Shown here: in pieces, positions 44,299 to 53,991 of the stretch | Layout: every line of letters starts with the position of its first letter | Numbering within the stretch: the stretch's first letter is position 1 | Origin: an uncultured Mucilaginibacter sp. | GTDB lineage: Bacteria; Bacteroidota; Bacteroidia; Sphingobacteriales; Sphingobacteriaceae | Direction: 5' to 3' | DNA: 64,000 bases | Assembly (NCBI RefSeq): GCF_903893715.1 | Contig: NZ_CAITNG010000004.1 | Coordinates: 1 to 64,000 of the forward strand | Made by a program: the position numbers and the translations under genes | The notes under the pieces: model-generated | Told to the model about the DNA's origin: nothing | The model's input: only the letters and a program-made list of their open reading frames with translations | The model's database searches: none

Positions 44299-47253
44299 TT
44301 AGTTATAGATAAAGCTACCATCGCCGCGGCGTTGCATTTGCTTGCCGTTACGTGTTGGTGTACCACTCCATTTTTGCAGGTTTAAGCGTACCCCAAACAG
44401 GAAGTATCTGCTCAGCGAGTTGGATAAGGTATTGGTAACACCTGTTGGCGTTACGGTTTGCTGTATGAAGTTGTTTTGGTGCAATAAGTCGAAAATATTG
44501 AAGGTGATGACGAGGTTCTTCTTCTTTAAAAACTCCTGCTCAAAACCGGCGTTTATTACCAAGGGGTTAGTACTTAAACCTGTTAAGCCTGTCACATAGC
44601 TTTTGGTTGCGCTGTAGGTAAATTTAGACAGCTTTAAAATGTACCAGTACCCATCAACAGCCAATGAGGTTGTTTGCAGCACACTTGCAGAGCCTACGGC
44701 GCCCGGAAGGGATGTGAAGCTTCTTGACAGATCGTAACCTATGTATGGATTGATTTCAAAGTCTTCAACCGGGTCGATGCGTGGCCCGAAACGTTCGTCG
44801 AAGCGCCAGTTGGTATTATGGTAAAGGATATCGGTAAGCGCATTGGTAGTAAAATCGCGGGTGCCGCTCATTGCCACACTGTAACCATAAGTGATGTTGC
44901 CGTTTAACGATAGGTTGTACCGGCGGTCGTCTAATTGTTTGGCGATGTTATAGCGCAAAACATAAGCGTGCGCGCCATTTAAATTAACGTAGAAGGTGGT
45001 ATCAACCGTCTTGGTTTTGCCGCCTCCTATTGGCCTCTGTATCTGTATCACGTTTGACGATATTTGGTTATCGGTAAACGAGCCATTGCCATTTAAAGAG
45101 AAGTTAAGCTTTGAATTTGCTATATAATTATTGTATTGTGCAGTTATGGAGTTATTGAACGATTGAACCAGGTTAGGGTTACCAACGATGATGTTGTTTT
45201 GATTCGTTTTATCGATAAACGGCTGAATTTGCGTAAAGTTTGGTTCATTGTTGGTTCCCGAATAGGTTAAAGTGAACCTTTCGGTGCGCGACCATGAATA
45301 AGCAAAACGAAATACCGGGATAATCTTGAAGTCGGAACGTGAAGTTGACACATCGGCACCGGCGCCGTTATCTAATTTTGTACCGGCCAAAACCGTTGGC
45401 ACTAATGTAGTTCCCAAGGACCAGTTCCATTTAGTACCCTCGAACCTATAGTTAAATGTTAAACGGGTTTCGGTAAAGGAGTAGTTATAGATGTTACTTA
45501 GGTAATCGAGGTGTTTTGTGGTACCGTTGGCCAGGATACTATCAACAGTTGCCGTGTTATCGTATGACGAACGCCTGGTTTGACCGTTAAATTCAAACCT
45601 TGAAAACTGCCCTATCGGTTCGGAGTAAGTCATGCTACCGCGCAAGGTTGTATTGATACTGGTACGATAAGTAAACTCGTGCACCAACGAATCGTTTATC
45701 ACTGTATTTTCTGTCGTATCGGCATAGTACAGGTAATTTTTATTCGTCTCGCCGTTGGCGTTGCTGGTGGATTTATTTATACTTCCCTGAAAAGATATGT
45801 TCCTTTTGGGTTTTTTGAATATATGCTGATAAAGTACGATCATGCCGTAGTTTGGCGAGCTGCTTATATTGCTGTTTAAACCTGTAGTTACCGGGTGTTG
45901 AAAATTGGTGTAGCTTGATGGCGTAGTACCATTTTGCTGACCAAAAAGATCGACGGTATTGTTGAAGGAATTGCTCGAATTGGTTGAGTTGGAGTAGCTA
46001 AATGATGGATTAATTTGAACATAGTTTGAGCTATCCGCATCAATATCCATCTCGAAGGTTACGTTGTGATTGCGGCTATCGTTTTCGGATGTACCATTGC
46101 TGACAAAGTTACTTTGGCCCAAGCTGGTATAATTGCTTCCATAACTACTATTGATGGCGTAATTATCGCTAAAATTAAAGCCATAACCCATTATCACCTG
46201 TACTTTTTTACCCCATTGGTCGCGGTAGTTGATGTTTGGACCACCCGATTTTGTTGTGCCCGGGCTACTGCTACCCCTGGCCCCTGCGCCAACACCAGTA
46301 CCGCCGCCACCGCCATTGGTTGCACCACCTGCTATACCCGATGAGGCCACACCGTTAACCGTGTTGCTTAAATTGCCAATTAAACCCAATTGCTGGTTGG
46401 CGTTTATACGCTGAACAAACAAGTTGGCATAGTAGCGGTCGTCGTTACCATAGCGTGCTATGGCGCGACCAGTTTCGCCGACCGACCTATCAGCACGGGT
46501 GGTAATGTTTAATACTTTTTGGGGATCGCCATCTTTTATACCGGTACGGGCAGCCTGATCGCCGTAATCGTCGACAACCTGTATTTTTTCGACTATATCG
46601 GCAGGTAAATTTTGGATTGCCGTTGCCACATCGCCGCTGGCATAGGTTTTACCGTTTAGTTTGGCTTTGGTTATTTGTTGCCCCTGGTGGGTAACGGAGC
46701 CGTCGCTGCCTACTTCAAAGCCCTCCATTTTTTTGAGGAGCTCATCAACGGTGGAGTTTTCGCGCACTTTGTAATCGCTGGCTTTATACTCAACCGTATC
46801 TACCTTATAAGTGATACTTGGCACACCATTAATGGTAACAGTTTTTAGTTGTGTCGAGTTTTCCTTTAGGATGATGGGGTCGAGCACGAGCTTTTTCAGT
46901 ACGTCGTTTTGTTTGTACTTATTTACCTTTGGTATATAGCCTATTGAGTTAATAGACAATGTAAAAACAGCCAATTTTACATTCTTCAATACAAAAATAC
47001 CATCCACGTTGGTACTTGTCCGTACGGTATCTTTAGCTGATGTTAAGGTGATGGTTGCGCCGATAATGGGGTTATCGCTCGAGTCGCGCACTACGCCGCT
47101 CACTTCTCTGAGCGGTGCCGGGGGCAAAACCGGAGCCTGTGCCCTGGTGCGGCCGCCGTTGCCAAAGCCGCCGCCACCACCGCCACCGCCACCTTGGGCG
47201 AAGACCTGGCCGGCAAAAAGAATTGCACCGAGTATAAATAGAATTTTTTTCAT
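44299..47253 (-). CDS. TonB-receptor-like outer membrane beta-barrel protein with Gly-rich N terminus
   Basis: A 984-residue protein with a signal peptide ending QVFAQ (about 1-20), directly followed by a poly-glycine stretch (about 21-34), a carboxypeptidase-D-like regulatory domain (about 48-135, VSGVVRDSSDNPIIGATITL), a plug-like region (about 140-260, VDELLKKMEGFEV, VEKIQVVDDYGDQAA) and an outer membrane beta-barrel ending in YFLFGVRLNLQKWSGTP. It belongs to the receptor-like class without a SusD partner (outer membrane beta-barrel family 3 style). Its neighbour at 47298 is also glycine-rich and lies 44 bases upstream, so they are probably co-transcribed. The ligand is unknown. Confidence 0.88.
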   Translation of the reverse strand: MKKILFILGAILFAGQVFAQGGGGGGGGGFGNGGRTRAQAPVLPPAPLREVSGVVRDSSDNPIIGATITLTSAKDTVRTSTNVDGIFVLKNVKLAVFTLSINSIGYIPKVNKYKQNDVLKKLVLDPIILKENSTQLKTVTINGVPSITYKVDTVEYKASDYKVRENSTVDELLKKMEGFEVGSDGSVTHQGQQITKAKLNGKTYASGDVATAIQNLPADIVEKIQVVDDYGDQAARTGIKDGDPQKVLNITTRADRSVGETGRAIARYGNDDRYYANLFVQRINANQQLGLIGNLSNTVNGVASSGIAGGATNGGGGGTGVGAGARGSSSPGTTKSGGPNINYRDQWGKKVQVIMGYGFNFSDNYAINSSYGSNYTSLGQSNFVSNGTSENDSRNHNVTFEMDIDADSSNYVQINPSFSYSNSTNSSNSFNNTVDLFGQQNGTTPSSYTNFQHPVTTGLNSNISSSPNYGMIVLYQHIFKKPKRNISFQGSINKSTSNANGETNKNYLYYADTTENTVINDSLVHEFTYRTSINTTLRGSMTYSEPIGQFSRFEFNGQTRRSSYDNTATVDSILANGTTKHLDYLSNIYNYSFTETRLTFNYRFEGTKWNWSLGTTLVPTVLAGTKLDNGAGADVSTSRSDFKIIPVFRFAYSWSRTERFTLTYSGTNNEPNFTQIQPFIDKTNQNNIIVGNPNLVQSFNNSITAQYNNYIANSKLNFSLNGNGSFTDNQISSNVIQIQRPIGGGKTKTVDTTFYVNLNGAHAYVLRYNIAKQLDDRRYNLSLNGNITYGYSVAMSGTRDFTTNALTDILYHNTNWRFDERFGPRIDPVEDFEINPYIGYDLSRSFTSLPGAVGSASVLQTTSLAVDGYWYILKLSKFTYSATKSYVTGLTGLSTNPLVINAGFEQEFLKKKNLVITFNIFDLLHQNNFIQQTVTPTGVTNTLSNSLSRYFLFGVRLNLQKWSGTPTRNGKQMQRRGDGSFIYN

Positions 47254-47297
47254 CAGTAGTTTGGTTTAGGTTTTAATTTATTTATTACTACGTGTGT

Positions 47298-48212
47298 TTA
47301 TTTTTTTGCTAATGTGTATTTGCCCCAAAAGTCGGTTGGGCTGAGTAATTCTTCGGTACCATTGTCAGGACCACGTGCACCGCCGCCACCGCCAAAACCA
47401 CCACCGCCGCCTGCGCCGCCGCCGCCTCCACCACGGCCGCCGCCACCGCCCCCTGCACCACCGAAACCACCGCCACCACCACCTACGCGTACAGCGTCGC
47501 CGCCACCGCGGTTACCGCCGCCAAAGTTTCCGTTTCCCATTTGTATCGGGTTAACGCGGATATTATAGGCAAACTCTTTAGGGTTGTCGGCCGATATATT
47601 CAACAGGCTTAAGGGGATAGACAATTCGAAAAGCAGGTTTGCCTGATCGTCATAATTGGCGGCCGCTTTGATGCCATATTCGTTGTAGATAGAGATAACA
47701 GAATCAGTGATATCCTTAAATCCGGATACGCCAATTGTTTTGATAGAGGATATGACTGTTTTACGGGCAGCTGCCGCGTCGGCAAGCGAAGCGGAATCTT
47801 GCACCGTATTTTGATTTGCACCACGCGGGCGGCGCAAACCACGCATGTTGGCGCGGGCAACTATCGGGAAAGTAACGCTGTATGCACCCTCTTCCTTCTT
47901 TTTACCGGCGGTATTGATGGTTAGCGTAACGCCGCCACCCATTATTTTTGTATTGTTGATGGCATCGGTACATTTAACAACCAGGTAAAGGTTTTTACCA
48001 TCGTTTGATAGCGTATAAAACAATTTGGTGGTTTTGTTAAAGGCGGCGAAAGTATCTTCCCACTCGCCGAACTTACCGTCTATTTTTACTTTTTCGGGTG
48101 CAACTACACTGCCTTGCTGTACGTTTTCGAGTTTCTTTTGTGCTTGCGCTGCAAAGCAAACAAACAAGAATATTGCTGTTAAGTTAAATAAGGGTAAAAA
48201 TTTGTTCTTCAT
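47298..48212 (-). CDS. Secreted protein with CBM9-like domain and long Gly-rich tail
   Basis: A 304-residue protein with a signal peptide ending FAAQAQ (about 1-24). The body (about 35-225) starts with VKIDGKFGEWEDTFAAFNKTT, the usual opening of the CBM9-like/DOMON-type sandwich (DG-x-x-x-EW), followed by KLFYTLSNDGKNLYLVVKCTD. Residues about 228-285 are almost only glycine with Phe, Arg and Ala, then a short ordered end LLSPTDFWGKYTLAKK. Low-complexity Gly-rich tails can phase-separate or bind surfaces, but no function is known here. It precedes the barrel protein at 44299, which carries its own glycine run just after the signal peptide. Confidence 0.8.
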   Translation of the reverse strand: MKNKFLPLFNLTAIFLFVCFAAQAQKKLENVQQGSVVAPEKVKIDGKFGEWEDTFAAFNKTTKLFYTLSNDGKNLYLVVKCTDAINNTKIMGGGVTLTINTAGKKKEEGAYSVTFPIVARANMRGLRRPRGANQNTVQDSASLADAAAARKTVISSIKTIGVSGFKDITDSVISIYNEYGIKAAANYDDQANLLFELSIPLSLLNISADNPKEFAYNIRVNPIQMGNGNFGGGNRGGGDAVRVGGGGGGFGGAGGGGGGRGGGGGGAGGGGGFGGGGGARGPDNGTEELLSPTDFWGKYTLAKK

Positions 48213-48620
48213 AAATTGTTTTTTTCTACTTTTAACTATAAATGAACCAGTTTCAATTCAGTTTTTTTGATATAGTTTTGTATCGGATGTTTCCATTTAT
48301 AAATAGCCTAATCGACCGGTGAAAGATATAAAGCCTTTTAGGTTTTGGTTACTGGATGTGAATTTACAACGTTAGTTGCACTAAAAACTGAATGTATTAT
48401 AATTGTTGCGTGTCTGTCATACAATTGTTGCAAAGGCAGTAAGTAATACTTTTTTAACACACTGATTTTGTGATATTTACTGAAATTATTCCATTCGATT
48501 AGATAATGTAACTAATTTGATAGTTTTTACTTCATCAGCTTGCGGAGCGGCATACCATAACAATAGCTATTTATTTTAATCGGGGGCGAAAATATAAAAT
48601 ATAACACGAAAAAAACTAAT
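48213..48620. other. Intergenic region, divergent promoters expected
   Basis: About 400 AT-rich bases between the leftward gene at 48212 and the rightward thioesterase gene. Both promoters should lie here, but I found no clean TAnnTTTG element for either. No ORF, hairpin or repeat stands out. Confidence 0.4.
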
Positions 48621-49184
48621 ATGGGCAAAGATCAAACCTATAAACACATCAGCTATTCGGAAACTACCATTACCGAACTGATGATCCCCTCCTACTCCAA
48701 TTTTGGGGGCAAAATACACGGGGGCATCCTGCTATCGTTAATGGACAAAGTAGCCTATGTATGCGCTGCCAAACATGCCGGCAATTATTGCGTAACGGCA
48801 TCGATAGATACGGTGAACTTTTTGGAACCCATTGAGGTGGGCGAACTGGTATCGGTAATGGCCTCGGTAAATTATGTGGGCAACACGTCTATTGTGGTGG
48901 GGATACGCATCATATCGCAAAACGTAAAGACCAATACGTTAAAACACACCAATACCAGTTATTTTACCATGGTGGCAAAAGACGAAAGCAACAAACCCGT
49001 ACAGGTGCCCGGACTGATACTGGAGACCCCGCAACAGATACGCCGGTTTGCCGAAGCGATAAAGCGCAAAGAACTGAGGCAAAACTACCGCGAAGAAGTT
49101 GAACACATGAAAACATCGGTAGATTATGAGCAGTACCTGGAGTTGCTAAAAAGCGAAAGGTGCCTTGTAACTTTAAGAAACTAA
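48621..49184 (+). CDS. Acyl-CoA thioesterase, hotdog fold
   Basis: A 187-residue protein with one hotdog domain (about 12-125): FGGKIHGGILLSLMDKVAYV holds the substrate-tunnel helix and the likely catalytic Asp, and ASIDTVNFLEPIEVGELVSV the following strands. This is the YciA/BFIT style of acyl-CoA thioesterase that hydrolyses acyl-CoA to free acid and CoA in the cytoplasm. The C-terminal 50 residues are charged and helical (AEAIKRKELRQNYREEVEHM), longer than in the shortest members. It stands alone, so the physiological acyl chain is unknown. Confidence 0.88.
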   Translation: MGKDQTYKHISYSETTITELMIPSYSNFGGKIHGGILLSLMDKVAYVCAAKHAGNYCVTASIDTVNFLEPIEVGELVSVMASVNYVGNTSIVVGIRIISQNVKTNTLKHTNTSYFTMVAKDESNKPVQVPGLILETPQQIRRFAEAIKRKELRQNYREEVEHMKTSVDYEQYLELLKSERCLVTLRN

Positions 49185-49320
49185 ACCTTTATTAATAAAA
49201 TTACGTAAAAGAGTGGATTAATAATGCAAGTTTAATTTGTTATAATAATTATTTATTTCTTTTTATCGTGCTGAAACATAACCTAAGCAGCCTGATAATT
49301 TGCACATATACCCTGTATTA

Positions 49321-51237
49321 ATGAGGAAGTGGCGGTGGTTAATTTTTATATGTTTTTTAACACAAAAGACATTTTGTTCGGCATCGATATTTGCTGATAC
49401 TGTGTTGTTAAAAAACGATGCTGCTTCGGCCGCCGACATAGACAATATCAACACGGTTGCTTACGATACTTTTTTAACAGACCCTGCAGGTGCACGCAAA
49501 CTTGCCGAAAAGGCCCTGCTTAAATCGAAAACAGCCAGCTACGCAAAGGGTACAGGACAAAGCTTTTTGAACATCGGTGCCAGTTACTGGGCACAATCGT
49601 ATCATCAGCTCAGTTTGTTATACCTCGATACGGCTTTGCAATATTTTGAAAGCACCGATCATGTAGACTTATCGATATGCTACCGGCATATTGCCCGCAA
49701 TTATATAGACCTGAAAGACTATAGTGCCGCCAATACTTTTTTAAACAAAGCGGAATTTGAGGCCGGCGCAAACAGTTTTTTACTGGAGGAGGTTATTGCC
49801 GAAAGATCGCTGATATTTAGCAGGCAGCAACAATTTGACCTGGCTATAAACGAAGTTAACAAAGCCCTCAAAATTACCAAGCAGATAAACAAAACGGCAT
49901 CCCAATCGATACTGTACGGCCGTTTATGCGGTATATACAGCGACAACACGGACCATAAAAATTACGGGCTGGCATTGGCTTACGCCGATTCGGCCATTAA
50001 TTTAAGCTATGTTACAAAAAACAAACGCTTAAGGGCAAGTTGCTGGGTTACCAAAGCCAACGTCCTTTTAAATGAGCGTAAACCTGATGAAGGGTTGTTT
50101 TTTGCCAACAGCGCGCTTTTATTAGCTGATAGCCTTGGTTTAGCCGATATTGAATCGGGAGCCTATCTCTCCATTATCCGCATTTATGAAAGTAAAGGGG
50201 ATATGAAAAACCAAATGGCTTATCAAAATCGTTATATCGCCTTTGAGCAAAATTTGAGCAAAGCCAATCAGCAAAACAGTTCGCAAATCATTGCCGATTA
50301 CTTCGCATTAAACGACAAGCTGAGAACTATAGACCAAGCCAACCATAAAGGCGATGTTTATAACCTTATCGTAAAATCGCAAAAGAAAATCATTGTGATA
50401 CTGTCGCTTTCGCTGCTATTGCTGATGGTAGCGCTTTATATTGTTTACCGTTACTACCGGCAAAAAAGAATATTGGCGCAAACCCTGAACGAGCAAAACA
50501 TGGCCACGATAGCTCAATCGCAACTGATTGAGGTACAGGCGCAGCACCTGGAAGAACTGAATAACCTGAAAAACAAATTACTTTTAGTGATTGGGCACGA
50601 CCTGCGCGGCCCTATTGGCAACCTGAGCAGCTTAACCGGTATGTTTGAGGATGGGCACCTTAAAGAAGAGGAAGTGAAAGAAGTGATGCGCTCGATCGGG
50701 CCGGTTGTAAGGGGGGCCGAACTTACCTTAAAAAACTTGCTGGAATGGGCCGAAAGCCAAATTAAAGGCAACAATTTGGAAGCGACCTATGTTAATTTGG
50801 CCCCTATTGTTGAGGAAATTGAGAGTATCTTTAAGTATTCGTTCGATCAAAAAAACATCACTTTTTCAAACCAGGTTTTGCCGGAGCATATTGTGTTGAT
50901 GGATCTGAACCACCTGAAGGTTATTTTACGCAACCTGATTAGCAACGCCATAAAATTTACCCCGGCCAAAGGGCGCGTTACGGTAACATCGCACATAAAC
51001 GATGGCAAAATAACGATTGGTATAAGCGATACGGGCCGTGGCATGAACAACGAGGAAATTGAACGCCTTTTATCGGTAAAAACGCATTTTACCAAACCCG
51101 GTACGCAAGGCGAAAAAGGAACCGGTATCGGCCTGTTGTTATGCCGCGAACTGATAGAATTAAACGGCGGCGAAATGTGGCTGACATCGGAAGTAGATAA
51201 AGGCACAACATTTTACTTTAGCTTGCCAAGCCATTAA
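49321..51237 (+). CDS. TPR-containing sensor histidine kinase
   Basis: Read from ATG at 49321 (638 residues); an in-frame TTG at 49300 would add seven residues and is less likely. It has a signal peptide (to about 25), a periplasmic tetratricopeptide region (about 50-330) with repeats such as LSLLYLDTALQYFE and QFDLAINEVNKALKIT, one membrane helix (about 358-378, IIVILSLSLLLLMVALYIVY), a short coiled coil, then HisKA with the phospho-His in VIGHDLRGPIGNL (about 427) and HATPase_c (N box RNLISNAIKFTP, G1 SDTGRGM, G2 GEKGTGIGLLL). No response regulator lies next to it, so its partner must be elsewhere. It converges with the gene at 51239, one base apart. Confidence 0.93.
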   Translation: MRKWRWLIFICFLTQKTFCSASIFADTVLLKNDAASAADIDNINTVAYDTFLTDPAGARKLAEKALLKSKTASYAKGTGQSFLNIGASYWAQSYHQLSLLYLDTALQYFESTDHVDLSICYRHIARNYIDLKDYSAANTFLNKAEFEAGANSFLLEEVIAERSLIFSRQQQFDLAINEVNKALKITKQINKTASQSILYGRLCGIYSDNTDHKNYGLALAYADSAINLSYVTKNKRLRASCWVTKANVLLNERKPDEGLFFANSALLLADSLGLADIESGAYLSIIRIYESKGDMKNQMAYQNRYIAFEQNLSKANQQNSSQIIADYFALNDKLRTIDQANHKGDVYNLIVKSQKKIIVILSLSLLLLMVALYIVYRYYRQKRILAQTLNEQNMATIAQSQLIEVQAQHLEELNNLKNKLLLVIGHDLRGPIGNLSSLTGMFEDGHLKEEEVKEVMRSIGPVVRGAELTLKNLLEWAESQIKGNNLEATYVNLAPIVEEIESIFKYSFDQKNITFSNQVLPEHIVLMDLNHLKVILRNLISNAIKFTPAKGRVTVTSHINDGKITIGISDTGRGMNNEEIERLLSVKTHFTKPGTQGEKGTGIGLLLCRELIELNGGEMWLTSEVDKGTTFYFSLPSH

Positions 51238-51238
51238 A

Positions 51239-51637
51239 TCATTGTTTTTTTTGACCGGCTTCTTTTTGCGCTTCTTCGAGGCTGGCCTCTATCCCAACTT
51301 TTTTCAGGTCGACCCTGATCAAAGCAAATAAACTCATATAAATATTGGCAATAAATACCAACGCGAAGCCAGCAATAAGGTAACCACGCCAATCATCGAG
51401 CAATAGCTTGTAGCCGGTTATGATCAACATCAATGCGGTAACGTAATGGCTAAAGCAGTATTCGCAGGTAAAAAGGTAGAAGAACTTACGTTCGGCAATG
51501 GTTTTGCCCTTGTGGCAGCGGTTGAGGCAGTACTCGCGTGGTTCGCGAAAAACTTCTTCGTGGGTAACGGTCCATGCGATGCAGGCAATGGGTATTGCCA
51601 GTGTAAATAGCCACGTAATTTGTGTACCAAGTTCCAT
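51239..51637 (-). CDS. Small Cys-containing membrane protein of unknown function
   Basis: Start placed at 51637 (MELGTQITWLFTLAIPIACIAW); an upstream in-frame ATG at 51658 adds MLSLYYS, so the start is uncertain. About 132 residues with three hydrophobic helices (about 8-22, 50-72 and 80-105). Between helices 1 and 2 lies a cytoplasm-like loop with CLNRC and then FTCEYCF, four Cys that could bind a metal or form disulfides. The C-terminal tail is charged (KKVGIEASLEEAQKEAGQKKQ). Family not recognised. Confidence 0.7.
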   Translation of the reverse strand: MELGTQITWLFTLAIPIACIAWTVTHEEVFREPREYCLNRCHKGKTIAERKFFYLFTCEYCFSHYVTALMLIITGYKLLLDDWRGYLIAGFALVFIANIYMSLFALIRVDLKKVGIEASLEEAQKEAGQKKQ

Positions 51638-51746
51638 GCTGTAGTAAAGCGATAACAATCGAAATAGTTTTATACAAATAATTTTTGAAAACAGCGTTAT
51701 GCAGATGGTTTTTAGCTAAATGGTTTAAAAACTTGTTATTTAAGTT

Positions 51747-51754
51747 TATTTTTG
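51747..51754 (+). promoter_or_regulatory. Probable -7 element upstream of lutA
   Basis: TATTTTTG matches TAnnTTTG and lies 52 bases before the lutA ATG. No well-spaced -33 element is visible, so the call is tentative. Confidence 0.42.
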
Positions 51755-51806
51755 GTCATCAAAATATACCGTTATTTACGCGGTAGTTTAAACCATTCCA
51801 TTTATT

Positions 51807-52544
51807 ATGACAGTTGGACTGTTAATACCTTGTTACGTCGACCAGTTTTACCCCAATGCGGCCATTGCTTGTTTAGAGTTGCTTGAAAAATTGGGCGTTA
51901 CCGTTGTGTACCCCAAAAACCAAACCTGCTGCGGGCAACCCATGGCAAACTCGGGTTTTGAGCATTTAACGCATGGCTGCGATGAGCTTTTTGTGAAGAA
52001 TTTCGCGGAGTTTGATTATATCGTAGCGCCATCGGGCAGTTGTGTGCTGCACATACGCGACCACTTGCACGATGAAGCCAATCCCGAAAAGGCGGCCCAC
52101 ATCAGCAGCAGGATATATGAATTTACGAGCTTTTTAACGGATGTGTTGAAAGTACAGAGCTTGCCGGCCAAATTTCCGCATAAGGTTGGCGTGCACCAGA
52201 GTTGCCACGGGCAAAGGGGCTTACACTTATCGTCGATGAGTGAGCTTGTTGCGCCGGAGTTTTCGAAACCGGGCAGCTTGTTGAAGATGGTGGAAGGAAT
52301 AGAAATTGTACACCTGGGCCGGACGGACGAATGCTGCGGGTTTGGCGGTACGTTTTGTGTGGTGGAAGAAGCAGTATCCTCGAAAATGGGCAAAGACCGT
52401 GTTGCCGACCATTTGGAACACGGGGCAGAATACATTACCGGTGTTGACATGAGTTGCCTGATGCACATGGAAGGCATATTGCGCCGCGAGGGCAGCAAAG
52501 TGAAAGTGTTGCATATTGCGGAGATATTGAACGGAGTAAGATAG
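51807..52544 (+). CDS. lutA: Lactate utilization protein A-type (Fe-S)-binding subunit
   Basis: A 245-residue protein with two CCG (cysteine-rich) domains: NQTCCGQPMANSGF (about 33-46) and DECCGFGGTFCV (about 173-184), plus CHGQRGL (about 133). This is the LutA/YkgE/GlcF-like electron-transfer subunit of the LutABC L-lactate dehydrogenase, which oxidises lactate to pyruvate on the cytoplasmic side. It is followed by the LutB gene 70 bases downstream, across a repeat-bearing gap. A second LutA-like protein lies at 59183. Confidence 0.88.
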   Translation: MTVGLLIPCYVDQFYPNAAIACLELLEKLGVTVVYPKNQTCCGQPMANSGFEHLTHGCDELFVKNFAEFDYIVAPSGSCVLHIRDHLHDEANPEKAAHISSRIYEFTSFLTDVLKVQSLPAKFPHKVGVHQSCHGQRGLHLSSMSELVAPEFSKPGSLLKMVEGIEIVHLGRTDECCGFGGTFCVVEEAVSSKMGKDRVADHLEHGAEYITGVDMSCLMHMEGILRREGSKVKVLHIAEILNGVR

Positions 52545-52546
52545 AA

Positions 52547-52614
52547 TCAAGAGTCGAGAATCAAGAGTCAAGACTTTCATTTTTTTGGGGTCGGACTAAT
52601 AAACTAATGAACCA
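52547..52614 (+). repeat. Short-word repeat patch between lutA and lutB
   Basis: Two words recur: AATCAAGAGTC(A)AGA-type at 52546-52575, and AACTAATGA/ACCAATGA/CTAATGAA-type at 52594-52628. The lutB start codon lies inside the second word. The first word resembles the patch at 40260-40304. Confidence 0.55.
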
Positions 52615-53991
52615 ATGACTAATGAACTAAAGGACCACGCTGAATTAGCGGAGATATTTAACAAAGACGAGGAACGGGTTGACTGGCACGATGAGACGTT
52701 GTGGTGGATACGTGCCAAACGCGACAAATCGGTGCACCAGATACCGGAGTGGGAGGCTTTGCGCGAAACTGCATCGCAGATAAAGAATAATGTGCTGTCG
52801 AATTTGGATAAGTATCTGGTGCAATTTGAGGCCAATGCCAAAGCCAATGGCATCATTATCCATTGGGCGGCCGATGGCAAGGAGCATAACAAAATTGTGC
52901 ACGATATTTTGACGCAACACGGTGTAAACCGGATGGTGAAAAGCAAATCGATGCTGACAGAAGAGCTGCACCTGAACGAATATTTGATGGAGAATGGCAT
53001 TGATGTGATCGACTCGGACCTGGGCGAACGCATTGTTCAGTTAGCTAAAGAACCGCCAAGCCATATTGTGTTGCCCTGCATCCATAAAAAGAAAGAAGAG
53101 ATAGGCGAGTTGTTCCACCAATATTTGGGTACACCGGCAGGCAACGCCGACCCGCAGTTTTTGACCGAGACCGCGCGCCATCACCTGCGCGAGACCTTTT
53201 TGACCCGCAAGGTGGCCTTGACCGGCGTAAACTTCGCGATAGCTGAAACAGGCGAATTTGTAGTGTGTACGAACGAGGGCAATGCCGATATGGGCGCGCA
53301 CCTGGCCGATGTTCATATTGCCAGTATGGGTTTTGAGAAAATCATCCCCGAAAGGAAGCATTTGGGGGTATTTTTACGATTGTTGACGCGCAGCGCTACC
53401 GGCCAACCCATCACCACCTATAGCAGCCACTTTAGCAAACCACGCGAAGGCGAGGAAATGCACATTATTATTGTAGATAACGGGCGCAGTGTTCAATTGG
53501 GACGTGAAGAGTTTAGGAACTCGCTGAAATGCATACGCTGCGGGGCTTGTATGAATACTTGTCCGGTATATAGACGCAGTGGCGGGCATAGTTACCATAA
53601 TGCGATATCGGGGCCTATAGGGGCTATATTGGCGCCTAACCTGGATATGGAAAAATATGCCGACCTGCCCTTTGCCTCTACCCTTTGCGGATCGTGCAGT
53701 AATGTGTGCCCGGTGAAGATTGACATACACGATCAGTTATACAAATGGCGCCAGGTTATCGTTAAAAACGGTTATGCCACCACGGCCAAAAAAGCGGGGA
53801 TGCAGGTGATGACCTTTACGCTATCGAACCCGGCAGTTTACCATACCGGTGGCAAAATTGGCCGCTGGGTAATGAAACACGCACCTTTTGCCGTGAACAA
53901 TAAACTAAACCCCTGGTACAAACATCGGGATATGCCGACGCCGCCTAAGGAATCGTTTGGGGAGTGGTATGCGAAGAACAGGAAGGGTTGA
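52615..53991 (+). CDS. lutB: Lactate utilization protein B (LUD domain iron-sulfur protein)
   Basis: A 458-residue protein with a LUD domain (about 60-295, including ADGKEHNKIVHDIL and FVVCTNEGNADMG) and a ferredoxin-like pair of 4Fe-4S motifs, CIRCGACMNTCPVY (about 306-319) and CGSCSNVCPVKI (about 361-372). A C-terminal DUF3390-like region follows. It is the iron-sulfur subunit of the LutABC lactate oxidation complex. LutC, the third partner, is not seen in this window. The ATG used sits inside a repeat and gives MTNELKDHAELAEIF. Confidence 0.93.
   Translation: MTNELKDHAELAEIFNKDEERVDWHDETLWWIRAKRDKSVHQIPEWEALRETASQIKNNVLSNLDKYLVQFEANAKANGIIIHWAADGKEHNKIVHDILTQHGVNRMVKSKSMLTEELHLNEYLMENGIDVIDSDLGERIVQLAKEPPSHIVLPCIHKKKEEIGELFHQYLGTPAGNADPQFLTETARHHLRETFLTRKVALTGVNFAIAETGEFVVCTNEGNADMGAHLADVHIASMGFEKIIPERKHLGVFLRLLTRSATGQPITTYSSHFSKPREGEEMHIIIVDNGRSVQLGREEFRNSLKCIRCGACMNTCPVYRRSGGHSYHNAISGPIGAILAPNLDMEKYADLPFASTLCGSCSNVCPVKIDIHDQLYKWRQVIVKNGYATTAKKAGMQVMTFTLSNPAVYHTGGKIGRWVMKHAPFAVNNKLNPWYKHRDMPTPPKESFGEWYAKNRKG

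Noticed and set aside
47314..47568. Proline-rich plus-strand ORF
   Set aside because: It is the antisense of the glycine-rich tail of the gene at 47298; GGN codons read as CCN. No independent support.
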